Source: Mycetocola manganoxydans
GTDB lineage: Bacteria > Actinomycetota > Actinomycetes > Actinomycetales > Microbacteriaceae
Assembly: GCF_003667545.1 (NCBI RefSeq)
Contig: NZ_RCUV01000005.1
Location: 248,001 to 312,000, forward strand
Reading direction: 5' to 3'
DNA length: 64,000 nucleotides
A program made the position numbers and the translations under genes. The notes under the pieces were generated by a model that searched no databases, was not told where the DNA came from, and worked only from the letters and a program-made list of their open reading frames with translations. Below, in pieces: positions 20,827 through 28,697 of the stretch; positions within the stretch are counted from its first letter, which is position 1, and every line of letters starts with the position of its first letter.

Positions 20827-21849
20827 CTATTCGACCGCCGATGCGGCCGTGGAGAGGAGGGCTACGTAGTCTTCGAGTCCCCAGGTCAGCGACAGTGCAC
20901 TCGGCGGAGACACCGCGGCGATCAGTTCGACGCCGACGACCGATGCGACAGCGCCGCTCGCGACAGCGGGGATCGTCTTCGCATAGCTCGACGACAGGAA
21001 TGCGGATTCCGCTTCCGCAGTGTCCGAGTAGCTGACGAGGATGTCGCTCTCGAGCTTGTCGACCTCTTCGTAACTCAGCTCGTAGTAGAAGCTTGAGTCG
21101 CCGGTGGAGAGTTCCTCGACGGCGGGGGCGTCGACGAGCCCGAGGTCGAAGAGGAAGTCGACGCGGGAGTCCGCGCCCTTGTAGACATAGAACTTGCCTC
21201 CGAAGTCGGCGACGGCGGCGACGGTCTTGCCGGCCAGCTCGGGGTGGGCCTCCGCCTGTTCAGCGGTGATCGCGGCAATATCGTTGAGCACGGTTTCGGC
21301 TTCCGCGGTTTTGCCGAGCGCTTCGCCGACGGTCGTGACGACGTCGGTCCACGGGGTCGACCACGGGGCGTCCGGGTAGGCGACGGTCGGCGCGATCTCG
21401 CTCAGGAGGTCGTACTGTTCCTCGGTGATCCCGGAGTACACCGCGAGGATCAGGTCGGGTGACTGCTCCGCGATGTCTTCGTACGCGGGTTCTTCGACCG
21501 TCGATGGGATGATCGCGGGGGTGTCGGCGTCGAGATCCTCGAGCGCTTCGGCAACCCAGGGCAGCACGCCATTCTCGTCTCCGCCATAGCTCTGTGCTTC
21601 CATTCCGACCGGGACGACCCCGACGGCGATCGCGGCATCCGTCGATCCCCAGCCGAGGGTGACGACCCGCTCCGGGGCCTCTTCAATCTTCGTGTCGCCG
21701 AAGGCGTGCTCGATCGAGACGGGGAACGATGAGGCGCCGGTGTCGTCTGCGGGAGCGGTTTTGTCGGCGGACGCCGGCGCGCAGCCGCTGAGGGCAAGCA
21801 GGGTGACGGCGGCGGTCGCGATTAACGCGAGTCGGGGTCGAGATGGCAC
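20827..21849 (-). CDS. Iron-siderophore ABC transporter substrate-binding lipoprotein
   Basis: A 340-residue FecB/FepB-type binding protein. The signal peptide ends in a lipobox (LLALSGC), with Cys23 as the lipidation site. PERVVTLGWGSTDAAIAVGVVPVGM, SPDLILAVYSGITEEQYDLLSEIAPTV and WGLEDY are typical of cluster A-III siderophore-binding proteins. The GTG start at 21849 has GGAG 6 nt upstream. It is downstream of the ATPase gene but has its own iron box and promoter (21876-21894), so it can be made in excess over the permease. The ligand (ferric siderophore) is inferred from neighbours. Confidence 0.9.
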   Translation of the reverse strand: MPSRPRLALIATAAVTLLALSGCAPASADKTAPADDTGASSFPVSIEHAFGDTKIEEAPERVVTLGWGSTDAAIAVGVVPVGMEAQSYGGDENGVLPWVAEALEDLDADTPAIIPSTVEEPAYEDIAEQSPDLILAVYSGITEEQYDLLSEIAPTVAYPDAPWSTPWTDVVTTVGEALGKTAEAETVLNDIAAITAEQAEAHPELAGKTVAAVADFGGKFYVYKGADSRVDFLFDLGLVDAPAVEELSTGDSSFYYELSYEEVDKLESDILVSYSDTAEAESAFLSSSYAKTIPAVASGAVASVVGVELIAAVSPPSALSLTWGLEDYVALLSTAASAVE

Positions 21850-21875
21850 AGGTGCTCCAGGTTCAGTTTGGGATG

Positions 21876-21894
21876 TTAGGTGAGCCTATCCTAA
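21876..21894 (-). promoter_or_regulatory. DtxR/IdeR-type iron box and -10 of the binding-protein gene
   Basis: The 19-mer TTAGGTGAGCCTATCCTAA (plus strand) matches the DtxR/IdeR consensus TTAGGTTAGSCTAACCTAA at 17 positions. On the minus strand it contains TAGGAT and TAGGCT, either of which could be the -10 box, so repressor binding would block RNA polymerase. It overlaps the stop of the upstream ATPase gene. Confidence 0.85.
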
Positions 21895-22730
21895 TACGAG
21901 ATGGGTGCCGGGCGGTGAAAACGACCGATGGGAATCACCATCGGTGTACCGCACACGGGGTCGGGAATGATGTGAGACTCCAGGCCGAAGGCGCGCTGCA
22001 CCAGTTCCGGGGTGAGCACGTCGGCCGGAGCGCCGGTGGCGACGACCTCGCCATGAGCCATCACGACGAGGTGATGGGCGTAGCGCGCGGCGAGGTTGAG
22101 GTCGTGCAGGACCATCACGATGGTCTTCTTCCGGGTGTGGTTCAGTTCGGCGAGGAGATCGAGCAACTCGATCTGGTGAGTCACGTCGAGGAACGTAGTG
22201 GGCTCGTCGAGCAGCAGGATGTCGGTGTCCTGGGCCAGGGCCATGGCGACCCACACCCGCTGCCGCTGCCCACCGGAGAGCTCCCCCACTCGCCTGCCTG
22301 CCAGTTCGGTCGTCGACGTCGCGGCCATCGCATCAGCGACGATGGCGCCGTCAGCGCTCGACCAGGAACGGAAAAGCCCCTGGTGCGGATGCCGTCCCCT
22401 CCCGACGAGGTCGGCGACGGTGATTCCGTCCGGCGCGATCGGGGACTGAGGCAGGATCCCGACGACCCGGGCGAATTCCTTGGCCGGGTAGGTCGAAATC
22501 TGCCGGTCGTCCAGGCGGACGATACCGGCGGATGGGCGGAGAAGTCGCGCGATCCCGCGCAGCAACGTCGACTTACCGCATGCGTTCGCCCCGACGATGA
22601 CGGTGACGTCTCCGTCGGGAATGGTGAGGTCGAGGTCGCCGATCACCTCCCGACCGTCGTAGGCGAGGCTGAGCCCGTCAGCTTCGAGGGTATGTGCGGG
22701 CTCCGCGCCCTGCAGTCGTTCTCGGCTCAT
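21891..22730 (-). CDS. Siderophore ABC transporter ATPase
   Basis: A FecE/FepC-type ATPase of 279 residues. Walker A is GANACGKST, the Q-loop is VGILPQSP, the ABC signature is LSGGQRQR, Walker B is DILLLDEPTTFLD, and the switch His is in VLHDLNLAARYA. I start it at the ATG at 22730 (MSRERLQG), which overlaps the upstream permease stop in an ATGA; the longer open frame is a shadow of the permease. It energises import through the paired permeases. Confidence 0.94.
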   Translation of the reverse strand: MSRERLQGAEPAHTLEADGLSLAYDGREVIGDLDLTIPDGDVTVIVGANACGKSTLLRGIARLLRPSAGIVRLDDRQISTYPAKEFARVVGILPQSPIAPDGITVADLVGRGRHPHQGLFRSWSSADGAIVADAMAATSTTELAGRRVGELSGGQRQRVWVAMALAQDTDILLLDEPTTFLDVTHQIELLDLLAELNHTRKKTIVMVLHDLNLAARYAHHLVVMAHGEVVATGAPADVLTPELVQRAFGLESHIIPDPVCGTPMVIPIGRFHRPAPISY

Positions 22731-23782
22731 GCGCTGCGGTCTCCTTTGTTCGTGGTGGCGAGCAGCCACAGCAGGTAGGGGGCCCCGAGGACGCCGGTGA
22801 GGATCCCGGCGGGAACCTGAAGCTCGCCGGGAAGCGCGTGCTGCGCGAGGAAGTCGGCGGCGACCACGAGTGCTGCGCCGACGAGAGCGCTCGGCACGAG
22901 AGCGAGAGAACCGTCGCGGACGACGCGACGGGCGATGGGCGCAGAGACGAAGGCGACGAACGCGATGGGTCCCACGAACGCCGTCGCCGTGGCGCACAGC
23001 GCGACAGCGATGCCGACAAGCGCGAGCCGGGTCGCTTCGACAGGTACACCGAGACCCCCGGCGGTGTCATCGCCGAGCTGGAGGACGCGCAGGCGAGGGG
23101 CGAGTGCGGCGACCAGAGGGAGAAGGACGACGAGCGTTCCTGCGAGCACCGCGATGTCGGGCCACTTCGCCCCGCCGACGCCGCCGACCATCCAGACGAG
23201 CGCCTGCGATACCTCCTTCACTTCGCCGCGCGTGAGAAGGTATCCGAGCGCCGACTGGATCAGGAAGGCGACACCGACACCGATGAGAACGAACCGGTAC
23301 CCACTCACTCCGTCGCGCCAGGACAGGAGGTAGATGGCAGCGGCGACGACGAGTGCCCCGGCGAAAGCACTCAGCGACACGATCGCGCCGCTGGCCCCGA
23401 AAACGAGGATCGCCGTCGCGGCGGAGACGCTCGCGCCCCCGGAGATGCCGATGATGTCCGGGCTCGCGAGGTCGTTCCTCAGAATTGTCTGGAACAGGGC
23501 ACCGGCGATGGCGAAAGCGGCCCCGGCCAGGATCCCGAGAACAACGCGCGGCAGACGCAAACGGAAGACGATGACGTTGTCGCTCCCTGAGCCCTGCCCG
23601 ATCAGGGTGAGGACGAGGTCACTCGGAGTCAGCGTGTATGCACCGACAGAGACACTCAGCGCTGCGAGCACGACGACGAGAAGGCCGAGCAACGCGATGA
23701 CGATGCGCCGGCGAGAGGTTGCCGGGGCCGAGGGTGCGCGGGATGACCGTGTATCGGCATCCGTGTGTTTCACAACGGTCAT
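22727..23782 (-). CDS. Iron-siderophore ABC transporter permease (FecCD family, second)
   Basis: A 351-residue integral membrane protein with about ten hydrophobic segments. It shows the FecCD signature RLPRVVLGILAGAAFAIAGALFQTILRNDLASPDIIGISGGAS. The coupling region is LGDDTAGGLGVPVEATR. It overlaps the first permease and the ATPase by 4 nt (ATGA). It would heterodimerise with the product of 23779-24825. Confidence 0.94.
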   Translation of the reverse strand: MTVVKHTDADTRSSRAPSAPATSRRRIVIALLGLLVVVLAALSVSVGAYTLTPSDLVLTLIGQGSGSDNVIVFRLRLPRVVLGILAGAAFAIAGALFQTILRNDLASPDIIGISGGASVSAATAILVFGASGAIVSLSAFAGALVVAAAIYLLSWRDGVSGYRFVLIGVGVAFLIQSALGYLLTRGEVKEVSQALVWMVGGVGGAKWPDIAVLAGTLVVLLPLVAALAPRLRVLQLGDDTAGGLGVPVEATRLALVGIAVALCATATAFVGPIAFVAFVSAPIARRVVRDGSLALVPSALVGAALVVAADFLAQHALPGELQVPAGILTGVLGAPYLLWLLATTNKGDRSA

Positions 23783-24825
23783 AGCCCGGCCATCCTCGAA
23801 CGACGGACGATGACGATGAGCACGGGAGCTCCGAGGAGAGCGACGAGGAGTCCGGCCTCGATTTCGCCCGGGTAGGCGAGAAGCCGCCCGAGAGTGTCCG
23901 CCGCGAGCACGAGGACGGGGCCGAGAACGGCGGAGTAAACCAGGATCCAGCGATAGTCCGGTCCCGTGAACGGTCGAACGAGGTGCGGGATCACGAGACC
24001 CACGAACACAATGGGCCCGGCAAGTGCCGTCGCCGTACCGCAGAGAAGAACGATGGCTGCCGCAGCGATCGCCCGCGACACGCCCACACCCTGACCGAGA
24101 CCTTTCGCGAGGTCATCACCGAGTGAGAGGACATTGAGGGTGGAACCGATCGTGGCGGCGAGCACTCCCCCCGCGAGCAGGAAAGGAAGGAGCGACACGG
24201 CGGCGTCGAGGTCCCGGTTGACGAGCGAACCGACCGACCAGAACCGGTAATTGCTCAACGTGTCGATGTCGGTGATGAGAAGCAGCGTGATGATCGATGT
24301 GATCCCCGCGGTCATGGCCGTCCCGGCAAGGGCAAGAGTGACGGGGGTCGAGCCGCCGCGTGCGAGCGACCCGACGAGGTAGACGATCGCCGCGGCGACC
24401 GCGGCTCCGGCGAAAGCGAACCAGACGTAGCCTGCCGGGCTTGTGACGCCGAAAAAGGTGATCGCAACGACGACGAATAGGGACGCGCCTGCGTTCACTC
24501 CGAGAAGCCCCGGATCAGCAAGAGGGTTCCGCGTGATGCCCTGCATGATGGTTCCCGCGACGGCGAGGGCCGACCCGACGACGAGGCCGATGACGGTGCG
24601 GGGGACGCGCAGGTCGCGCACGACGGAGTGATCGGTGTTTCCGGCGACAGGGTCGAACAACGCGGCGAATACCGTGTCGATCGATGTGGCCCGGGTTCCG
24701 AGGGTGAGGCTGAGTGCCACGACAACGACGAGCACGCCCACAGCGGCGAGCAGTCCCAGTCGTCGTCGCGTCCGCGACGCAAGCGGAGTCGCCGTTGCCG
24801 TCGCCTCGATGAGGCCGGCGGCCAT
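23779..24825 (-). CDS. Iron-siderophore ABC transporter permease (FecCD family, first)
   Basis: A 348-residue membrane permease. The FecCD pattern is present in RVPRTVIGLVVGSALAVAGTIMQGITRNPLADPGLLGVNAGAS and LGDDLAKGLGQGVGVSRA. I choose the ATG at 24825 (MAAGLIEA), which overlaps the upstream stop as TAATG; an earlier in-frame start would extend 10 codons into that gene. It forms the membrane channel with its neighbour. Confidence 0.94.
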   Translation of the reverse strand: MAAGLIEATATATPLASRTRRRLGLLAAVGVLVVVVALSLTLGTRATSIDTVFAALFDPVAGNTDHSVVRDLRVPRTVIGLVVGSALAVAGTIMQGITRNPLADPGLLGVNAGASLFVVVAITFFGVTSPAGYVWFAFAGAAVAAAIVYLVGSLARGGSTPVTLALAGTAMTAGITSIITLLLITDIDTLSNYRFWSVGSLVNRDLDAAVSLLPFLLAGGVLAATIGSTLNVLSLGDDLAKGLGQGVGVSRAIAAAAIVLLCGTATALAGPIVFVGLVIPHLVRPFTGPDYRWILVYSAVLGPVLVLAADTLGRLLAYPGEIEAGLLVALLGAPVLIVIVRRSRMAGL

Positions 24826-25778
24826 TACTGCGCTTCGGCTTTCCCTGTGCGCCAATACCCCATGAACGCGATCCGCTTACGGTCGATACCGGTTTCGCTG
24901 ACGAGGAACCGGCGCAATGTCTTGATCACTCCGGCCTCCCCCGCGAGCCAGGCGTAGAAGTCACCGTTGTGCTGGGCCTCGGGAGAATCCCAGAGGAGCT
25001 CGGTGTCGACATCCACGTCTTCGACGAGCTGAACCGAACTCGCGAGGGCCGCGCGATACATCGGTCGGTTCCTGGCGACCCACTCTCGAACCGCGGGATC
25101 GAGGACAGCACCAGGCTGGAGATCCTCCCGGGGAAGCCAGGTGACCTCGGAGCCTTCCGGTACATCGAGGGGCAGGATGTCGGCTGCACTTGGCACCTCG
25201 ATGAATGCCCTGGCCTTGCGCCACGCTGGCAGCGATTCGATCACGCTGCAGATCGCGGGTGCCGCTGTCTCGTCGCCCACGAGCAGCACGCACCGCGCAT
25301 CACCGGGGTGCCAGTCGATCCCGATAGCCGAGTTCTCGCTCGCCGCGTCTGGACCGATGAGGACGACTTCGTCTCCGGGCTCGGCGCGATTCAGCCAGCG
25401 CGAGGCCGGCCCACCGTCTCCGTGCGCGACCATGTCGACGTCGACCTCCCGGTCGTGCGGGCGGACCGCGCGTACCGTGTAGGTGCGGAACGGGTTGCGC
25501 TCGGCGTCAGGCAGGGCACGCCACCGTGTGTACCAGCTGCCATCGGAAATCGTCCCAGGATGTGCCGCTCCGAACTCCGATATCCCGGTGCCTTCGAGTG
25601 GAAACACGATTTTCAGCCGCTGGTCAAGACGGTCGATGCCGAAGCCGCCGAGATCATCCCCGGTGAACGTGACGCGAACGAAGTGCGGGCTCAGTTTGCG
25701 CACGGCGACCACGGTTGCCTCGTACGGGCGATACGCGGGACGGGAGTCCTTGACGGCGACGGGGCTCAGAGTAAGCAT
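24825..25778 (-). CDS. Siderophore-interacting protein (FAD/NAD(P)H ferric-siderophore reductase family)
   Basis: A 317-residue ViuB/YqjH-type reductase that releases iron from imported siderophores in the cytosol. It has the flavin-binding barrel (HFVRVTFTGDDL, RTYTVR) followed by the SIP-type C-terminal domain (LLVGDETAAPAICSVIE; FYAWLAGEAGVIKTLRRFL; AFMGYWRTGKAE). It is the first gene of the iron-uptake operon. Two overlapping candidate iron boxes lie over and just upstream of its start. Confidence 0.93.
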   Translation of the reverse strand: MLTLSPVAVKDSRPAYRPYEATVVAVRKLSPHFVRVTFTGDDLGGFGIDRLDQRLKIVFPLEGTGISEFGAAHPGTISDGSWYTRWRALPDAERNPFRTYTVRAVRPHDREVDVDMVAHGDGGPASRWLNRAEPGDEVVLIGPDAASENSAIGIDWHPGDARCVLLVGDETAAPAICSVIESLPAWRKARAFIEVPSAADILPLDVPEGSEVTWLPREDLQPGAVLDPAVREWVARNRPMYRAALASSVQLVEDVDVDTELLWDSPEAQHNGDFYAWLAGEAGVIKTLRRFLVSETGIDRKRIAFMGYWRTGKAEAQ

Positions 25779-25785
25779 TACCTAA
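25767..25785 (-). promoter_or_regulatory. Weaker DtxR/IdeR-like site overlapping the SIP start codon
   Basis: CAGAGTAAGCATTACCTAA (plus strand) matches about 12 of 19 consensus positions. It covers the ATG at 25778 and lies one base from the stronger box at 25787-25805. Confidence 0.35.
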
Positions 25786-25786
25786 G

Positions 25787-25805
25787 TATGGCATGGCTAA
25801 CCTAA
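25787..25805 (-). promoter_or_regulatory. DtxR/IdeR-type iron box of the siderophore uptake operon
   Basis: On the minus strand TTAGGTTAGCCATGCCATA matches the DtxR/IdeR 19-mer at about 14 positions, with a perfect left half. It is 9 nt upstream of the SIP start. It therefore probably governs the whole SIP-permease-ATPase operon. Confidence 0.65.
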
Positions 25806-25820
25806 ATCACGCCTGGGCAT

Positions 25821-25850
25821 TTGGTACCCGCCGTCACAGGACCGTAAGGT
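25821..25850 (+). promoter_or_regulatory. Probable promoter of the cyclophilin gene
   Basis: TTGGTA (25821-25826) and TAAGGT (25845-25850) spaced by 18 nt, about 63 nt upstream of the GTG start on the plus strand. Confidence 0.45.
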
Positions 25851-25919
25851 TTCACGGGGTGAGGAAGCCGCAGGCGACTCCCCGGCGCGACTGCGCACAG
25901 GCACCCATGGAGGATCCAC

Positions 25920-26717
25920 GTGGCACCCAGCAAGATCGAAGACCGCGCTGCACGCGCGAATCGCGAACGGCTCAAAGGATATAAAGCCCGCCAGGCGATG
26001 CACGCGTTTCGGATCCGTCGCAGAAAGCGCGACAACTGGATTGCGGTTGTCGCCATCGTCGTCGTCGCGATCGGTGCCACCTTCGCTCAACTGGCCTATT
26101 TCTCCGCCGGCCCCGGAAAACCGGCTGCAACGGCGGAACCGGAACCGGAACCGACCGAGACCCTCCCAGCCGAGGGCGAAAACGTCGGTGACGTCCCGGA
26201 TCCAGCCCTCGCCGAAGCGCGCACCTGGACAGGCACTCTCTCGATCAATGACGTGCCGCTCGGCATCGAACTCGACGGTGCGACCGCCCCTCAGGGCGTC
26301 GCATCCTTCGTCTCCCTCTCCCAGAAGGGGTTCTACGCCGATGTCTCCTGCCACCGCCTGACCAACGACGGATTCTTCGTTCTCCAGTGCGGAGACCCGG
26401 AGGGCGACGGAAGCGGCGGCCCCGGTTACAGTTACGGACCGATCGAGAATGCGCCGACGGACGACGTCTACCCGGCAGGGACGATCGCCATGGCGAGGCA
26501 GGGTGGCGACGCGTACAGCAACGGCAGCCAGTTCTTCATCGTCTACGAGGACACCACGATCCCGTCGGATGCCGCTGGTGGTTACACCGTTCTCGGGTCG
26601 GTCACGAGCGGGCTCGACGAACTGAAGGCTCAAGTGATCGACGAGGGCATCGAGGGTGGCGTCACTGACGGTCCGCCAGCGGTTCCCGTTGTCATCACCG
26701 GTGTCACCGTCGAGTAG
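25920..26717 (+). CDS. Membrane-anchored cyclophilin-type peptidyl-prolyl isomerase
   Basis: A 265-residue protein predicted to catalyse proline isomerisation outside the membrane. A basic N-terminus (residues 1-38) precedes one membrane segment (WIAVVAIVVVAIGATFAQLAYF). An acidic Pro/Glu linker follows, then a cyclophilin domain from about residue 100. FYADVSCHRLTNDGFFVLQCGD matches the FxxxxFHR region with CHR in place of FHR. SQFFIVYEDT matches the SQFFI motif. The GTG start follows GGAGG. A similar gene lies beside rel in mycobacteria, so the neighbourhood is conserved. Confidence 0.9.
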   Translation: MAPSKIEDRAARANRERLKGYKARQAMHAFRIRRRKRDNWIAVVAIVVVAIGATFAQLAYFSAGPGKPAATAEPEPEPTETLPAEGENVGDVPDPALAEARTWTGTLSINDVPLGIELDGATAPQGVASFVSLSQKGFYADVSCHRLTNDGFFVLQCGDPEGDGSGGPGYSYGPIENAPTDDVYPAGTIAMARQGGDAYSNGSQFFIVYEDTTIPSDAAGGYTVLGSVTSGLDELKAQVIDEGIEGGVTDGPPAVPVVITGVTVE

Positions 26718-26720
26718 CCA

Positions 26721-26751
26721 TTGCCGCGCGGAAGCGCCGACGTAATAGGCT
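26721..26751 (+). promoter_or_regulatory. Possible promoter of the DUF349 gene
   Basis: TTGCCG (26721-26726) and TAGGCT (26746-26751) with a 19-nt spacer, about 55 nt before the GTG start. Confidence 0.4.
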
Positions 26752-26805
26752 TGAGCAGAGTTTCCGGTCGCACAGCAGTGCGGCACCCACAGCAAGGTGA
26801 GGCAC

Positions 26806-28035
26806 GTGTCCAATTCAGAGCAGCAACCATGGGGTCGCGTCGGCGATTCCGGCGCCGTCTTCGTCCGCGAGGGTGAGAACTGGCGCGAGGTTGGCCAGTA
26901 CCCAGACGGTACGCCGGAAGAAGCACTGGCATACTTCGAGCGCAAGTTCGTCGACCTCGCCGGTCAGGTGACGCTGCTCGAGCAGCGCGTCAAGCGGGGA
27001 GCCCCCGCCGCCGATGTCGCGACCGCCGTCGCCCGCCTGGCGAAGAACCTCGAGGGCGCCAATGCGGTTGGTGACCTCGAGAGCCTGAAGGCCCGCGTCG
27101 CCGCACTCGACTCCACTGTCGGCGAACTCACCGAGCAGCAGGGCGAAGAAGCGAAGGCGGCCGTCGCCGAGGCACTTGCGACACGGACGGCGATCGTCAC
27201 GGAAGCGGAGAAACTGGCCGCACAGGACCCGGCGAAGGCGCAGTGGAAGAACACCACTGAGCAGATCAACGCGTTGTTCGCCCAGTGGCAGACCCACCAG
27301 CAGGAAGGTCCGAAGCTTCCCAAGGGAGAGGCCAACGACCTCTGGAAGCGATTCCGCACCGCCAAGTCCACGATCGAACAGAACCGGCGTGCGTTCTTCG
27401 CTGAACTCGACTCCGTGCACCGTGACGCCAAGAGCCGCAAGCAGGCGCTCATCGAGAAGGCCGAAGCGCTCATTGAAAAGGGTGTGGACGGCATCCCCGG
27501 ATACCGCGCGCTCCTCGACGAGTGGAAGCAGTCCGGTCGAGCGGGCAAGCGCCACGACGACGCGCTGTGGGCTCGCTTCAAAGCGGCAGGCGATGCGATC
27601 TACGCGGCGAAGTCCGAAGTAGACGCCAGGGACCACGCCGAATTCTCCGGCAACCTCGAACTCAAGCTGGCCCTTCTGAACGAAGCAGAGCCGCTCCTCG
27701 CTGAGAAGGACCGCGACAAGCTGCGTTCTTCGCTCGCCGATATCCAGCGACGCTGGGACGAGATCGGAAAGGTTCCCCGGGACCAGGTCAAGAACGTCGA
27801 GGACCGGTTGCGCAAGGTCGAGCAGCACCTGCGAACCCTCGACGACGATCACTGGAAGCGGAACAACCCGGAGACCAAGGCTCGCACCGAGGGCCTCGCC
27901 GGGCAGCTGAACGCCGCTATCGCGAAGCTCGAGCGGGAACTCGACGACGCGAAGGCATCCGGGGACGAAGCGCGGATCGCCGAGGCGACCGAGGCTCTTG
28001 AAGCACGCAAGCTCTGGCTCAACGCACTCTCCTGA
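26806..28035 (+). CDS. DUF349 domain-containing coiled-coil protein
   Basis: A 409-residue, highly charged, mostly helical protein of unknown function. DUF349 repeats appear as W-x-x-F-R-type modules, for example NDLWKRFRTAKSTIEQNRRAFF and DALWARFKAAGDAIYAAKSE. Long coiled-coil stretches with a final AKLERELDDAKASGDEARIAEA segment surround them. The N-terminal 40 residues (WGRVGDSGAVFVREGENWREVGQYP) are a separate small motif. I start at the GTG at 26806, following AAGGTGAGG; a GTG three codons earlier is possible. It is transcribed alone, ending in a strong hairpin. Confidence 0.9.
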   Translation: MSNSEQQPWGRVGDSGAVFVREGENWREVGQYPDGTPEEALAYFERKFVDLAGQVTLLEQRVKRGAPAADVATAVARLAKNLEGANAVGDLESLKARVAALDSTVGELTEQQGEEAKAAVAEALATRTAIVTEAEKLAAQDPAKAQWKNTTEQINALFAQWQTHQQEGPKLPKGEANDLWKRFRTAKSTIEQNRRAFFAELDSVHRDAKSRKQALIEKAEALIEKGVDGIPGYRALLDEWKQSGRAGKRHDDALWARFKAAGDAIYAAKSEVDARDHAEFSGNLELKLALLNEAEPLLAEKDRDKLRSSLADIQRRWDEIGKVPRDQVKNVEDRLRKVEQHLRTLDDDHWKRNNPETKARTEGLAGQLNAAIAKLERELDDAKASGDEARIAEATEALEARKLWLNALS

Positions 28036-28061
28036 GACCGGAGCTTCTCCACACCGTCGCC

Positions 28062-28100
28062 ACCGGCGCCCGACTCTGCACAGCAGGGACGGGCGCCGGT
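28062..28100 (+). terminator. Terminator after the DUF349 gene
   Basis: An 11-bp perfect stem (28062-28072 with 28090-28100) with a 17-nt loop, followed by TTCGTC, 26 nt past the stop codon. Confidence 0.65.
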
Positions 28101-28133
28101 TTCGTCTGAGCGCATCCGGGCAGGCTGTAACCC

Positions 28134-28697
28134 GTGTTTCGGATTCCGCCGGTGATGGCCCCCGGCATTCTCCCTCTGGCGGAGTTGTCCGCCGCCCGGC
28201 TCGACGGCGACCTGTTTGCGGTCGACGAGTGCTGGGTCTGTGCCGATGAGCCCGATGGCAGCGAGATCAGGGCTGAGGCGCTGAGCCGCCTTCTCCCGCC
28301 CTCCTCCGATCGCCTGATCGTGATGGGAATCAGTGCTGCCTGGTTGCACGCGGCGACGGATGTTCCTCCCCCGCGTCACGAGGCCTGCTCGCGACTCGGA
28401 GAACGGTCGACCCCGATGCTCACGAGGAGGTTTGTGTTGCGCGAACTCCTCCTCGCCGACGCGGACGTCGAACGGATCGGTCCGGTCCGTGTGACGACGC
28501 CCGTACGCACCGCCTTCGACCTTGCTCGGCGAACGACGCTGTCTGCACCGGAACTCAGGGCACTCGCCACGCTTGTGGGCGACCATGGGGTCTGTCCTGC
28601 CGACGCGACGGACGGCATCCGTGCGACTCTGCCGGGAGCGCGGCTCGCGATCGAACGGATCGCGGCGCTATGGAATCAGCCGCCGTTGACCCGGTAA
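28134..28697 (+). CDS. AbiEi-antitoxin-like / DUF559-family-related protein of unknown function
   Basis: A 187-residue protein lacking a confident assignment. The stretch [18 protein letters not shown] resembles the conserved block of actinobacterial proteins annotated as AbiEi antitoxin-like or DUF559-linked. No DUF559 nuclease domain follows. No abiEii nucleotidyltransferase lies nearby, so a working type IV toxin-antitoxin pair is not supported. The start is unsure (GTG at 28134 or ATG at 28155; no good ribosome site). It converges on rel and overlaps its last 22 nt. Confidence 0.6.
   Translation: MFRIPPVMAPGILPLAELSAARLDGDLFAVDECWVCADEPDGSEIRAEALSRLLPPSSDRLIVMGISAAWLHAATDVPPPRHEACSRLGERSTPMLTRRFVLRELLLADADVERIGPVRVTTPVRTAFDLARRTTLSAPELRALATLVGDHGVCPADATDGIRATLPGARLAIERIAALWNQPPLTR

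Noticed and set aside
28134-28697. Type IV toxin-antitoxin pair
   Set aside because: Only an AbiEi-like part is present; no AbiEii-like gene lies on either side.
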